From contig NZ_JONH01000019.1 in assembly GCF_000711795.1 (NCBI RefSeq), forward strand, positions 24,301-88,300: a DNA stretch of 64,000 nt, given 5' to 3'. A program made the position numbers and the translations under genes. The notes below the pieces were generated by a model, which made no database searches, was not told the DNA's origin, and saw nothing but the letters and a program-made list of their open reading frames with translations. The DNA comes from Vibrio pacinii DSM 19139 (lineage in GTDB: Bacteria > Pseudomonadota > Gammaproteobacteria > Enterobacterales > Vibrionaceae). Positions 44,574-54,373 of this stretch are shown here, in pieces. Each line of letters starts with the position of its first letter. Positions within the stretch are counted from its first letter, which is position 1.

Positions 44574-45812
44574 TCAGATGACGCGATTGAGCTCGCGGCT
44601 CCAACGCTGGGCCTCAGAGATACGTGGCATCACTTCGCTAACCGACAAATTGAGTTGCTGACAAGCCAGTTCCATCCCCTGCCAGTCAGCGCTCTCGTAA
44701 CACTCTTCAAGAGAGATCAGCTGACCATACGGACCTTGACGCTCAAGCAGTGCAAGCTTGATCGTGGCACATAACGGCAGCTGCTTGACCAAATCATCGA
44801 GCGACATATCAAGCATCGCATCAAGCATGGAAAACAGCCCTATCAGAAACGCTTGGTCACGATATTGACTGAATGGGTTGTCGCGCGCCATCAACATAAA
44901 GAACTGAGCACGCTGCAAACATAAGGTGTAGAGCTCTTTGGGCTTATTGACCGAAACGTAAGAAGCAACGGCAAGAGAGACAAAAATCTTAATTTTATCC
45001 TGACCAAGATAGACCAGCGCTTGGCGAAATGAAGAAATAGGAATTTCTATTCGCTCTGACATCGAGTTAACGAAACGCAGCAGTTTGTAGGACAGTGCGA
45101 CATCACGCGCCACGATCTGCTCGACCTTAAGAAAGTCGACCTCTGGCTTGCACACTTCCTGAAATAACTCCATCGCTATGATGTGTTCAGGACTGATGTA
45201 ACGCTGACGAACCATTTCGGGCTTACTGAAAAAATAGCCTTGGAAGAAGGTAAAACCCGCCGAGCGCGTAGCCAAAAACTCTTCTTCGGTCTCAACTCGC
45301 TCTGCAAGAAACTTACGTTTAACCCCCATTGCAAGGCGTTCTTTGACCAACTCACAGGAGTTTTCTAATCCCGTCGCCATAATGTCGATTTTAATGATAT
45401 GGGTCAAAGGCAAGAAACGCTCCCACTCCGGCTTATACACAAAATCGTCCAGTGCGATTAGATAGCCCTGATTGTGGATCTGTTTCACCGCGTCATAAAG
45501 CTCATCATTCGGTGTGCAGGTCTCAAGTATCTCTACCACTATTTTATTTTTTGGCAACGAAAGAGGCAGCAGACGCAGCAAGCTTTGCTGAGGGAAATTA
45601 ATAAAGCAACGTGATGTTGCCATCGCTGGATTGGTACCGAGCGACAAAAAATTCTCAACAATAATGCGGTAGGTCGCGCGGTTAGAGTCAATATGCGCCG
45701 GGTAAGCATTGTTTTCACCGTCCCGAAACAGCAGTTCGTAGCCAAGGGTCTGGCGCTTAGCATTTAAGATCGGCTGTCTTGCAACAAAGGTATCTCTCGT
45801 TCTTCTATGCAT
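44574..45812 (-). CDS. YuxH-type EAL-HDOD signalling protein
   Basis: 412 residues. N-terminal EAL-like domain (~1-200: FVARQPILNAKRQTLGYELLF; ALDDF; IKIDIM; FFQGYFFSKP) and C-terminal HDOD domain (LLRFVNSMSERIEIPISSFRQAL). The EAL signature reads ELL and other catalytic residues seem lost, so it probably binds rather than degrades cyclic di-GMP or acts by protein contact. I use ATG 45812, 14 bases after the rhtB-like stop; a longer start at 45860 overlaps that gene. Confidence 0.88.
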   Translation of the reverse strand: MHRRTRDTFVARQPILNAKRQTLGYELLFRDGENNAYPAHIDSNRATYRIIVENFLSLGTNPAMATSRCFINFPQQSLLRLLPLSLPKNKIVVEILETCTPNDELYDAVKQIHNQGYLIALDDFVYKPEWERFLPLTHIIKIDIMATGLENSCELVKERLAMGVKRKFLAERVETEEEFLATRSAGFTFFQGYFFSKPEMVRQRYISPEHIIAMELFQEVCKPEVDFLKVEQIVARDVALSYKLLRFVNSMSERIEIPISSFRQALVYLGQDKIKIFVSLAVASYVSVNKPKELYTLCLQRAQFFMLMARDNPFSQYRDQAFLIGLFSMLDAMLDMSLDDLVKQLPLCATIKLALLERQGPYGQLISLEECYESADWQGMELACQQLNLSVSEVMPRISEAQRWSRELNRVI

Positions 45813-45826
45813 AATATCAGGTCGAG

Positions 45827-46444
45827 TTACGCTTTGGCTGCAGCAAGTAACGCACCGCATCCCATGAACATCGAGCCAAAGACCTTATTGATTTTCGACA
45901 TGATCCGCTCAGAGCGAATAAATCGTCCCATCTGCGCAGCCAACGAGGTGTACCCTAACATCACGATCGCATCAATCGTCACTGTGGTTAGGCCAAGTAC
46001 CATCAATTGGGTCAACTGATCTTGCGTTGGGTCGATAAACTGTGGGAACAGGGCGACGAGAAAGACAATCGATTTAGGGTTAGTTAAGTTGATCAACACC
46101 GCTTTGCGCATCAATTTGAATCCAGAAAGATGCGGTACGGAATCGGCGGTCACCATACTTGAGCGATCACGCCACTTCTGTATGCCAAGCCAGACCAAAT
46201 AAGCGGCGCCCACCCATTTGATAATGCTAAACGCCAATGCAGACTGAGCCACCAGCGCACCGATGCCAGCCCCAACCAACGCAATATGAATCGCTAAGCC
46301 CACTTGCAGTCCCGCGATAGCGGCTAGTGAGCGACGTGTTCCATAACTTAAGCCATTACTGATCGAGTTTACCGTGCCCGATCCCGGCGCTAAGCTGAAC
46401 ACAATGGCGGTAACGACATAAGCAAGCCAAACATGCATATCCAT
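45827..46444 (-). CDS. rhtB: RhtB-type homoserine/homoserine-lactone exporter
   Basis: 205 residues, six membrane helices of the LysE/RhtB superfamily. SLAPGSGTVNSISNGL, IAGLQVGLAIHIALVGAGIG and LINLTNPKSIVFLVALFPQF closely follow E. coli RhtB. AGGAAAAACC precedes ATG 46444. Divergent from pldB, matching the E. coli rhtB/pldB/yigL neighbourhood. Confidence 0.92.
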   Translation of the reverse strand: MDMHVWLAYVVTAIVFSLAPGSGTVNSISNGLSYGTRRSLAAIAGLQVGLAIHIALVGAGIGALVAQSALAFSIIKWVGAAYLVWLGIQKWRDRSSMVTADSVPHLSGFKLMRKAVLINLTNPKSIVFLVALFPQFIDPTQDQLTQLMVLGLTTVTIDAIVMLGYTSLAAQMGRFIRSERIMSKINKVFGSMFMGCGALLAAAKA

Positions 46445-46527
46445 GGTTTTTCCTCTCGACTAAACTGAGCTAGCCACACATAATCGGTTGTTGTTGAGAA
46501 TAAAATCGAACTTAGGCTTGAGCACCC

Positions 46528-47514
46528 ATGAATGATTCCAGTTGCAACATTACTCCTTCTTATACTCAAGAGTCCAATTTTGAGCAAGCTATCAAAAGCG
46601 ATATTGCTAAATTCTGGCGATCTAGGCAGGAGAGCTACCTAAAATCGTTTGATAAAAAGTCGCTGTACTGGGTAAAGTTTACAGCCCCCCATCACACCAA
46701 AGCGATTGTGGTTGTCAACGGGCGCATTGAATGTACCATTAAGTATCAAGAGCTGTTTTACGACCTATTTCAACAAGGTTACGACATCTACTCTTATGAT
46801 CATCGTGGTCAGGGCTTGTCGCAGCGAATGATAGAAGACACGCAAATGGGCTATGTCGAAGAATTCGATGACTATATCTACGATCTCGATTGCCTTGTTA
46901 AACACTTTAACCTTGATCATTACCAACAACGTTACCTGCTCGCCCACTCCATGGGTGGGAACATCGCGACCCGCTACTTACAAACCCATGACGCCCCCTT
47001 TGACGCCGCGGCGCTGAGCGCGCCGATGTTTGGCGTTAATGTCCCTTGGCACCTGCGCCCATTCGCACCTATGCTTGGTCAAGTGTTAACGGCGTGGCAC
47101 AAAAAACCGACGTTTGCTCCCGGACAAGTGGCCTATTTTGCTAAACCTTTCGAGGGCAACTTACTCAGCCAAAGTGCAGTGCGCTATCACTGGTTTCGCG
47201 ATCTGTATGAACAGCACCCTGAACTCAAAATCGGCGGCGCCAGTACGCGCTGGGTTTGGCAGGGATTGATAGCCTGTAAACAGTGTTATCTTATGACGCG
47301 TCACCTCAACACTCCCCTATTGGTAATGCAAGCGGGCGACGATAGAATCGTTTCTAATCTTGCTCAAGCGCGTTTCATTAATAAGTTGAAAAAAACCCAG
47401 CCAAGTTGCCAATTTAAGGTCATTGATGGTGCACGGCATGAACTGTTGTTCGAACAAGACCACTACCGCAATCAAGCGCTAGATGCGACGTTAGCGTTTT
47501 TCAACCAGCATTAA
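46528..47514 (+). CDS. pldB: lysophospholipase L2 PldB
   Basis: 328 residues, alpha/beta hydrolase. Nucleophile S141 in LAHSMGGNIATRY; YDHRGQGLSQR and the final histidine in DGARHELLFE. It hydrolyses lysophospholipids at the inner membrane. Length is close to E. coli PldB (340). Confidence 0.93.
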   Translation: MNDSSCNITPSYTQESNFEQAIKSDIAKFWRSRQESYLKSFDKKSLYWVKFTAPHHTKAIVVVNGRIECTIKYQELFYDLFQQGYDIYSYDHRGQGLSQRMIEDTQMGYVEEFDDYIYDLDCLVKHFNLDHYQQRYLLAHSMGGNIATRYLQTHDAPFDAAALSAPMFGVNVPWHLRPFAPMLGQVLTAWHKKPTFAPGQVAYFAKPFEGNLLSQSAVRYHWFRDLYEQHPELKIGGASTRWVWQGLIACKQCYLMTRHLNTPLLVMQAGDDRIVSNLAQARFINKLKKTQPSCQFKVIDGARHELLFEQDHYRNQALDATLAFFNQH

Positions 47515-47622
47515 AATAGGAAATCATAGAAGGCGATCTTTACCCTCTTTTTGCCTTTTCTATTCAAGTAGACTGTTTACTTCGCCAATTGGCTCATCAA
47601 CGCGTTATTTACCGAGGGTGAT

Positions 47623-48450
47623 ATGACACAAACACGCAAAGATACTCCTTTTCACATTGTGGCTTCGGATCTCGATGGCACTTTACTTGCTCCAAACCAC
47701 CAGTTAAGCGATTTCTCCAAACAGACACTCAAAGCACTGCATGAGAAAGGCTTCACTTTTGTCTTTGCCACTGGCCGTCACCACATTGATGTGGCCAGTA
47801 TTCGCCAGATCGCAGGTATCCCCGCTTATATGATCACCTCAAATGGGGCGCGTGTGCATGACCAAAATGATCAACTGATGTACAGCAACAACGTGCCTGC
47901 GGATTTGGTTCAAGCAGTGATCGATGTGATCCGCGACGATCACAATATTTTTATCCACATGTACCAAGATGACAATTGGCTACTCGACCGAGACGACGAG
48001 ACGTTGGCTAAATTTCATAGTGAGTCTGGCTTTAGCTATCAGCGTTTTGATGCCAGTGCCGCGCCAACCGATGGCATCGCCAAGATTTTCTTCACCCATC
48101 CAGAGCATGATCACGAGCATTTGGTCACCTATGAGCACAAACTACGTGAGCAGTTTGGTGACAAGCTCAATATTGCTTTTTCGACGCCTTGGTGTCTGGA
48201 AGTCATGGCCGCAGAAGTGTCAAAAGGCCATGCGCTAGAAGCCGTTGCCAAGTCGCTCAACCTGTCGTTAGAAAATTGCATCGCGTTTGGTGATGGGATG
48301 AATGATGCGGAAATGCTTGATATGGCAGGCAAAGGTCTGGTGATGGCAACCGCGCATCACAAAGTAAAACAAGCGCTGCCACACTTAGACGTTATTGGCA
48401 GCAATGCCGACGATGCAGTCGCTCATTACTTACATCAACATCTGTTTTAA
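47623..48450 (+). CDS. yigL: YigL, Cof-type HAD sugar/pyridoxal phosphatase
   Basis: 275 residues. HAD motif I ASDLDGTLLAP, motif II ATGRHH, motif III in KGHALEAVAKSL, motif IV FGDGMNDAEML. E. coli YigL dephosphorylates sugar phosphates and pyridoxal phosphate and is stabilised in the SgrS regulon. Downstream of pldB as in E. coli. Confidence 0.93.
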   Translation: MTQTRKDTPFHIVASDLDGTLLAPNHQLSDFSKQTLKALHEKGFTFVFATGRHHIDVASIRQIAGIPAYMITSNGARVHDQNDQLMYSNNVPADLVQAVIDVIRDDHNIFIHMYQDDNWLLDRDDETLAKFHSESGFSYQRFDASAAPTDGIAKIFFTHPEHDHEHLVTYEHKLREQFGDKLNIAFSTPWCLEVMAAEVSKGHALEAVAKSLNLSLENCIAFGDGMNDAEMLDMAGKGLVMATAHHKVKQALPHLDVIGSNADDAVAHYLHQHLF

Positions 48451-48459
48451 TATTGCAAT

Positions 48460-48485
48460 ATCAGGCTGCCTACCGGTAGCCTGAT
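48460..48485. terminator. hairpin between convergent yigL and EVE genes
   Basis: ATCAGGCT / AGCCTGAT arms with a 10-base loop; no strong T-run. Confidence 0.5.
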
Positions 48486-48491
48486 CACTCA

Positions 48492-48962
48492 TTACGCCTG
48501 ACTCGGTCGCCGCTCTTTATCTAAAATAGCCTGCCATTGCGACTCAGTCACTGGCATCACCGACAAGCGGTTTCCGCGCTTAACTAACGGCATATCGGCC
48601 AGTTCTGGCATCGCCTTCATCACCGCCAATGAAATCAACCTCTCGGTTTTACGCACAAACTCAATATCGACCATAAACCAACGCGGGTTATCTGGGCTGG
48701 ATTTAGGGTCGTAATAATCACTATCGGCATCAAACGCAAAATGATCGGGGTACGCTGCTTTCACCACCTTAGCGATCCCCGCGACGCCAACTTTTTTGCA
48801 TGATGAATGATAAATGAGTACCCAATCACCCTGCTTCACTTCATCACGCAACATATTGCGCGCTTGATAGTTGCGTACTCCCTCCCAGCACGAACGGGTT
48901 TGTGTACGAAGAGTGTCAATAGAAAAGGTGTCGGGTTCAGTTTTGAATAGCCAGTATGCCAT
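48492..48962 (-). CDS. EVE-domain protein
   Basis: 156 residues spanning one EVE (PUA-like) domain: MAYWLFKTEPDTFSID, WEGVRNYQARNMLRDEVK, GDWVLIYHSSC and DSDYYDPKSSPDNPRW. EVE domains bind modified bases in RNA or DNA. No partner domain here. The original substrate is unknown. Confidence 0.93.
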   Translation of the reverse strand: MAYWLFKTEPDTFSIDTLRTQTRSCWEGVRNYQARNMLRDEVKQGDWVLIYHSSCKKVGVAGIAKVVKAAYPDHFAFDADSDYYDPKSSPDNPRWFMVDIEFVRKTERLISLAVMKAMPELADMPLVKRGNRLSVMPVTESQWQAILDKERRPSQA

Positions 48963-49000
48963 AATAGAGTCCGTCAGTTTCTCAATAGGGAAGATATAGC

Positions 49001-50542
49001 ATGAAGGCGCTTCGAAACCCAGTCACCGTCATTACTTTGCTCACGTTGCAAGCGTGTTCGATGACGTCATTAACCCCAGCAATCAACCCTTCACCGAACG
49101 ATACCGCCAACTTGGACAATCCAAAATCGATTCACTCGCAACCGTTTGTCATGCGCGGAGAAATTGTGCTTGGCAATGAGGTACGTTCAATCACGCCATG
49201 TGGCAGCAAAAACCAATACTGGTTAGATCTATCGAATGACCGTTTTCAACAAGCTTTAACACTGGTTCGTGGTCCTTATGAACCACTGTATGGTGAAGTC
49301 ATTGGTCATTTAGAAACGCGTAAAACCGATGGTTTTGTTGCTGATTACCGCGCCCGTTTTGTGGTCGATTCATTCAATATACTCACTGCCGAGAACCCAA
49401 AGCGTTGCGATCAAGCCCTAAAACCGACCCGAGCTTTTGGCACCGAACCTTTTTGGTCCGTGAGCGTTGCACCCAATCAGCTAATATTTGACCAAATCGG
49501 CCAAGACAAACGCACACTCGACTTGGTTAATAGCAAGATCGAACCACAACGACGCCGCTATCAATTTGATGGTGGCAACTTAGAGCTTAACCAACGCAGT
49601 TGTATTGATAGGATGAGTGACTCACTGTACGGCTGGAGTGCCAGCTTAACGCTCGACGGGGCCAATTACCAAGGTTGCGCCACCTTGTCCAATCAAGATC
49701 ATAGCCAAGATTGGGCCGGCTTCTACCAAGCCACCTCAGCCAACAGTAACAACTTGAGCGTTTTTCTTGAGCTAAATCCTGATCACAGTGCCACCACTAC
49801 CTATCGCTATGATAATGGCGAGTCAGACTCGGTTGAGCAAGGGTACTGGCAATCACTTAATTCGACTCAAGTACAAGTGGTGATGACTCACCACCAGCAA
49901 CAACCTTTGCTCTCACAACGTATCTTTAGTCGAGAAGACAACAAAATTACGGCCCACAAAGAAAAAGTGGGCGACATGGTTTACGACATAAGAGACGGAG
50001 GCTTAACGCTGTTTTCTATCCCACAAGGCCAGATCCCCGACTCAGCATCGATATCGTCAATACCACTTGATAGCAATGCGGTTCCATCGGTGGCCGAATT
50101 TAACCCAATGGTCGACAGTGCGCTGCGAGCCTATTTCCAACAAACCAATAACCCGCAAACTGGCACGCGCTATCGCTGGCTAACTTATGACCTTAATCGG
50201 GATGGCAATAATGAACTGCTGGTGCAACTCGATCAGTGTGGCACGGGCGGCTGTACGCTGCTGATTTTCGACAACCACCAGCAAAACTGGCGCTTCAATA
50301 GTCGCATCACCCAAGTGAGAACTCCGCTCAATCTTGGCCGTCATAATCATCATGGCTGGCAAGATTTAATTTTCTTCGTCAGTGGCGGCGGCGCGATACC
50401 TAATCAACATAAATTGATCTTTGATGGCAACCAATACCCACTCAATCCAAGTGTGGCACCTATCGCCAGTTATGATGATATCAGCCAGGTTCAACTGTTT
50501 GCCGATGGTCTAACGCCGCAACAAGAAGGTGCGCGCTTGTGA
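49001..50542 (+). CDS. COG3650-like lipoprotein
   Basis: 513 residues. Lipobox LLTLQAC with C19 predicts an outer- or inner-membrane lipoprotein. The middle part contains AFGTEPFWSVSVAPNQL, a hallmark of COG3650 proteins. The C-terminal third has YDLNRDGNNELLVQLDQCG, an EF-hand/FG-GAP-like calcium loop. Function unknown. It overlaps the DTW-domain gene by 4 bases. Confidence 0.82.
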   Translation: MKALRNPVTVITLLTLQACSMTSLTPAINPSPNDTANLDNPKSIHSQPFVMRGEIVLGNEVRSITPCGSKNQYWLDLSNDRFQQALTLVRGPYEPLYGEVIGHLETRKTDGFVADYRARFVVDSFNILTAENPKRCDQALKPTRAFGTEPFWSVSVAPNQLIFDQIGQDKRTLDLVNSKIEPQRRRYQFDGGNLELNQRSCIDRMSDSLYGWSASLTLDGANYQGCATLSNQDHSQDWAGFYQATSANSNNLSVFLELNPDHSATTTYRYDNGESDSVEQGYWQSLNSTQVQVVMTHHQQQPLLSQRIFSREDNKITAHKEKVGDMVYDIRDGGLTLFSIPQGQIPDSASISSIPLDSNAVPSVAEFNPMVDSALRAYFQQTNNPQTGTRYRWLTYDLNRDGNNELLVQLDQCGTGGCTLLIFDNHQQNWRFNSRITQVRTPLNLGRHNHHGWQDLIFFVSGGGAIPNQHKLIFDGNQYPLNPSVAPIASYDDISQVQLFADGLTPQQEGARL

Positions 50543-51162
50543 GCAGCAAGCCTATCGAACAAGGTAAGCCCTGCCCGGGGTGTCAACTGCGCTTTCAATG
50601 TGTGTGTGATCGGTTAACTCAATTTAGCGCCGACTTGCATATAGCGCTGCTAATGCACCCCAATGAAACCACGCGCGAGACCAATACCGGCCAGTGGTTA
50701 GCGCAGAGTCTGCAATCGTGTAGCCGCCACATTTGGCAGCGCACCCAACCTTGCCCAGAGCTGATAACGATGATCGCAAGTGGCGACTATCTCCCCTATC
50801 TGCTGTTTCCTAGCCAACACAGTGATGCCGTTAAACACGCTCATCGTGAGGCCAACTCGCAACATAAGCCACTGTTATTGATCATCTTAGATGGAACTTG
50901 GCAAGAAGCGGGGAAAATGCTGCGTAAAAGTGATTGGTTACGTGCGCTACCTCAGGTACACATAGAGCCTAGCCAACCATCACGCTATCGACTGCGCCGC
51001 AATCAACAACCAGGCCATTTGTGCACTATAGAGGTAGGGTGTGAAGTGCTGCGTGAGTTAGGTTACACCAATCAAGCACAGCAATTAGAGGGTTTCTTCG
51101 ATGACTATCTTAACGCTTTTCAAGCCGACAAGAGTAGCCATACCTTCCAAGCGAAGTCTTGA
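50539..51162 (+). CDS. DTW-domain tRNA-uridine aminocarboxypropyltransferase (TapT/YfiP-like)
   Basis: 207 residues with GTG start overlapping the previous stop. Zinc-type cysteines in CPGCQLRFQCVCD, the family motif LDGTWQEAGKMLRKS and the end block CTIEVGCEVLRELGY. DTW enzymes make acp3U in tRNA variable or D loops from SAM. Cytoplasmic. Confidence 0.88.
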   Translation: MSSKPIEQGKPCPGCQLRFQCVCDRLTQFSADLHIALLMHPNETTRETNTGQWLAQSLQSCSRHIWQRTQPCPELITMIASGDYLPYLLFPSQHSDAVKHAHREANSQHKPLLLIILDGTWQEAGKMLRKSDWLRALPQVHIEPSQPSRYRLRRNQQPGHLCTIEVGCEVLRELGYTNQAQQLEGFFDDYLNAFQADKSSHTFQAKS

Positions 51163-51187
51163 GATTAAACCGCGACATAGCTGCGGT

Positions 51188-51907
51188 TTAATCGATCAAG
51201 GTCAACAGTTGCGGTAATGCGGTAATTTCTACATCAGGCAATAGACGCGCCCGATGACTGTGATAAATATCGACCTGTTGGTCATTGAACCAACACGCTT
51301 GAAGTCCACTTTGCTTGGCGCCCATCACATCGCTGATCAAGTGGTCGCCAACATGTAAAATGTGCTGTGCTGGCAGCCCTAAGTGTTGCTGCGCTTTATC
51401 AAACAACTGACCATGAGGCTTGGCATACCCATCGGGGCCCGCTTTTAACACCAAAGTGAAGTAGTCCGCTAAACCAATTTTCTCGACGTCAACATTACCA
51501 TTGGTGATAGCAATTAACGGTAACTGTTGAGCCAGCTCTCTCATCACACGGTGCGTTTGGTCAGGGACCGTAAAATCACTACGCAAACTCAGCACTTTTT
51601 CAATCGCCTGCTCTGCCGCCAGTTTTGCTTGTTGTGAGGTGTAACCAAGTAAGCCCAATCCATATTCGATCTGCTTAAAACGCCATAGCGTCACATCGTT
51701 AGGCAGCCAATTATCTTGTTTAGCTAAATCGCGTTTGATATCACGCCACCAATCAAACGATCGGGTTGCAGAGACAGGATGAGTAGCATGCAACCATTGC
51801 ACCATTTGGGCTTCAACCTGAAGAATCACCGGTCGGTTATCATACAGAGTATCATCAAGATCAAAGGTCATCGCTTTGACGGGTTTTAAATGGCGAAAAA
51901 ACTGCAT
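51188..51907 (-). CDS. yigB: YigB, HAD phosphatase of flavin synthesis
   Basis: 239 residues. HAD motif I TFDLDDTLYDN, AITNGN as motif II, KPHGQLFDKA and VGDHLISDVMGAKQSG. E. coli YigB dephosphorylates the riboflavin precursor ARPP and FMN. Its start shares one base with the xerC stop (TAATG). Confidence 0.93.
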   Translation of the reverse strand: MQFFRHLKPVKAMTFDLDDTLYDNRPVILQVEAQMVQWLHATHPVSATRSFDWWRDIKRDLAKQDNWLPNDVTLWRFKQIEYGLGLLGYTSQQAKLAAEQAIEKVLSLRSDFTVPDQTHRVMRELAQQLPLIAITNGNVDVEKIGLADYFTLVLKAGPDGYAKPHGQLFDKAQQHLGLPAQHILHVGDHLISDVMGAKQSGLQACWFNDQQVDIYHSHRARLLPDVEITALPQLLTLID

Positions 51908-52836
51908 TACTCACTCCCCTTCTTTTTCGCTCTTGGATGAGCTTGATCGTACACTTGAGCCAAATGTTGGAAATCGAGGTGGGTATAGATTTGTGTCGTC
52001 GAAATATTTTCGTGGCCAAGTAACTCTTGTACTGCACGCAGATTATTACTCGACTCCAACATGTGAGTGGCGAATGAGTGACGTAATTTATGCGGGCTAA
52101 TATGACTGGCGACGGACTGTTTCTGCCCCCACTCGGCCATGCGTTTTTGTACGTTACGATGAGAGATTCGACCACCAAGCTTAGAAACAAACAGAGCCGG
52201 CTCTCCACTTGTGGCTAATGTTGCTCGCACTTTCAGCCATTTGGCCACCCACTCAGCCGCCATGCCAGAAAAAGGCACTTTGCGCTCTTTGTCACCTTTA
52301 CCAATGACACGTAACTCGCCAGACGACAAACTGACGTCTTTAACATTCACTCCGACCATTTCTGCCAAACGTAGGCCAGCGCCATACATCAGTTCCATCA
52401 TGGCGCGGTCACGAATCGAAAGCGGATCATCGTCTTTCACATCAAGCAGTTGGCCCACTTCATCAACGTCAAGGTTTTTCGGTAACGGCCGTTTTTTACG
52501 TGGTGCCGAGACCCCTTTCGCTGGATTGGCACTCATCTCACCACGCAGAATAAGAAAATCAAAGAAGCTACGCAGAGAAGAGAGGCGCGTGGCTAAGCTG
52601 CTCGCCTTCATCCCTTCTCTCATGCCTTTACTAGCCAGTTGACGCACCCAACCCGCATCAACTTGCTGCCACTCTTTGAGGCCAAGGTGATGTAAGTGAT
52701 GAGCCATCGTTTCTAGCTGCTGTTTATAGTTGCGCTGGGTGTGTAGGCTAAGCCCCTTCTCGCTTCTTAGAAATTCATAGAAACGTTCAAGGGGCCGCTT
52801 GAGACCACTAGGCAGAGGTGCTGCTGATTCGCTCAT
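51907..52836 (-). CDS. xerC: tyrosine recombinase XerC
   Basis: 309 residues from ATG 52836 ([15 protein letters not shown]). Catalytic residues R156 (GAGLRLAE), K180 ([11 protein letters not shown]), H249/R252 ([14 protein letters not shown]), H275 (LGHENIS) and Y284 (TQIYTHL). With XerD it resolves chromosome dimers at dif. Overlaps the DUF484 gene by 29 bases; a longer start at 52938 is unlikely. Confidence 0.97.
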   Translation of the reverse strand: MSESAAPLPSGLKRPLERFYEFLRSEKGLSLHTQRNYKQQLETMAHHLHHLGLKEWQQVDAGWVRQLASKGMREGMKASSLATRLSSLRSFFDFLILRGEMSANPAKGVSAPRKKRPLPKNLDVDEVGQLLDVKDDDPLSIRDRAMMELMYGAGLRLAEMVGVNVKDVSLSSGELRVIGKGDKERKVPFSGMAAEWVAKWLKVRATLATSGEPALFVSKLGGRISHRNVQKRMAEWGQKQSVASHISPHKLRHSFATHMLESSNNLRAVQELLGHENISTTQIYTHLDFQHLAQVYDQAHPRAKKKGSE

Positions 52837-53512
52837 GCGCTTCACTTTGCCAAGGGAGGGTTTCGATAAGATGCGAGACAACCAACGCGAGGTGGCGTAA
52901 GAATAGGGTATCCATGTGCGGCTGAAAATGCCCGCCATCGCAGCTCGAGAACATCAACACCCCTTGTAGCGCTTTCTTTTGCAGCGGCAGTACAACGTAC
53001 GACCCCATCTCTGGTTGATGCGAAAGCTCACCTAACAACAACTCTCGATCAACTTTACGCATTCGGCCAAGATAAGCCGACTTACCGTTAAGGTGATTGG
53101 TTGCGAATCGCTGGTATTGCTCACGCGTTAACGAATAACGAGTCGATTCGCTATCGAACAAACGAATGTAAGCCACGAGACCAAGATTTTTGGCCACTTC
53201 TTCTATCGCTTTGACAACATCGATTAAACAATCACATTTGAGGATATCTTCCTGTAACTGCATAAATTCGTGAAAAGTTCGATCGTTACTTTTGGCTAAT
53301 GACATCAGCCCGGTGATCTCTTCTTCCAACTCTTCGATTCTTTGTCGCTGGCGATTCATCTGTACATGCACCAAAGAGACCGACCCCTGCTCCTGGTGAG
53401 CAAGCGCCAATCGATCAACCAGCTCACGGCGATCGGTAAAAAAATCCGGATTATCGCGCAAGTATTCCGCCACGACTTCAGCCGTCAGTGCATCCGCTTC
53501 AATTTGAGACAC
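52808..53512 (-). CDS. DUF484 protein (YigA type)
   Basis: 234 residues: N-terminal helical part ([20 protein letters not shown]), coiled coil ([14 protein letters not shown]) and a GAF-like domain. Always found between dapF and xerC in this order of genes. Function unknown. Confidence 0.92.
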   Translation of the reverse strand: MSQIEADALTAEVVAEYLRDNPDFFTDRRELVDRLALAHQEQGSVSLVHVQMNRQRQRIEELEEEITGLMSLAKSNDRTFHEFMQLQEDILKCDCLIDVVKAIEEVAKNLGLVAYIRLFDSESTRYSLTREQYQRFATNHLNGKSAYLGRMRKVDRELLLGELSHQPEMGSYVVLPLQKKALQGVLMFSSCDGGHFQPHMDTLFLRHLALVVSHLIETLPWQSEAHERISSTSA

Positions 53513-53532
53513 ATCGATTCCTTTTGTTTTAC

Positions 53533-54363
53533 TTAGCAGGTTAGTTGACCATCAAAAACGTGCGTCGCAGGCCCCGTCATGTACAACGGCTTGTCCGGCC
53601 CTTGCCAACGGATAGTGAGCGAACCACCCGGAAGGTGAACTGTGACGTTTTCATCTAGTAAACCTTGGACGATACCAACCGCGACCGCACCACAAGCACC
53701 GCTACCACAGGCTTGAGTTTCACCTGCACCACGTTCATAAACGCGCAAATTGATTTCATTGCGATTGACCACTTGCATAAAACCTGCGTTAACACGTTCA
53801 GGGAAACGTTCATGAGACTCTAATAGGGGCCCAAGTGTTTCGACATCAGCGGTGGCAACATCATCCACCACCGTAACCACATGAGGATTACCCATGCTCA
53901 CCGCACCACAAAAGAGTGTCTTGTCTTCGGTCCGCATGATATAGGTTTTCTCAGTTTGCTTCGCTTTAAACGGGATCTTGCTTGGTTCAAACTGCGGCAC
54001 CCCCATATTGACGGTCACTTGATCGTCTTCTTCGATGCTGAGCACCATTTTGCCTTTTTTGGTACTGACACTGACGCTGTATTTATTGGTCAATCCTTTC
54101 ATTAGCACAAAACGGGCAAAGCATCGCGCGCCATTGCCACACTGTTCAACCTCACTACCATCGGCATTAAAAATGCGATAGTGGAAGTCAGTTTCAGGGT
54201 CATACGGCGCTTCAACCACCAGCAGTTGGTCAAAACCAACACCTTTATTGCGATCCGCCAAACGACGGATCAAATCAGGGGAAAAGAATATGTTTTGGGT
54301 AATGCAGTCAACGACCATAAAGTCATTACCCAAACCGTGCATTTTAGAAAAATGGAAATGCAT
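53533..54363 (-). CDS. dapF: diaminopimelate epimerase DapF
   Basis: 276 residues. Catalytic cysteines C75 (EQCGNGARC) and C219 (TQACGSGAC). It converts LL- to meso-diaminopimelate for lysine and murein. Follows lysA by 10 bases in the same operon. Confidence 0.97.
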   Translation of the reverse strand: MHFHFSKMHGLGNDFMVVDCITQNIFFSPDLIRRLADRNKGVGFDQLLVVEAPYDPETDFHYRIFNADGSEVEQCGNGARCFARFVLMKGLTNKYSVSVSTKKGKMVLSIEEDDQVTVNMGVPQFEPSKIPFKAKQTEKTYIMRTEDKTLFCGAVSMGNPHVVTVVDDVATADVETLGPLLESHERFPERVNAGFMQVVNRNEINLRVYERGAGETQACGSGACGAVAVGIVQGLLDENVTVHLPGGSLTIRWQGPDKPLYMTGPATHVFDGQLTC

Positions 54364-54373
54364 AAGACTTCAA

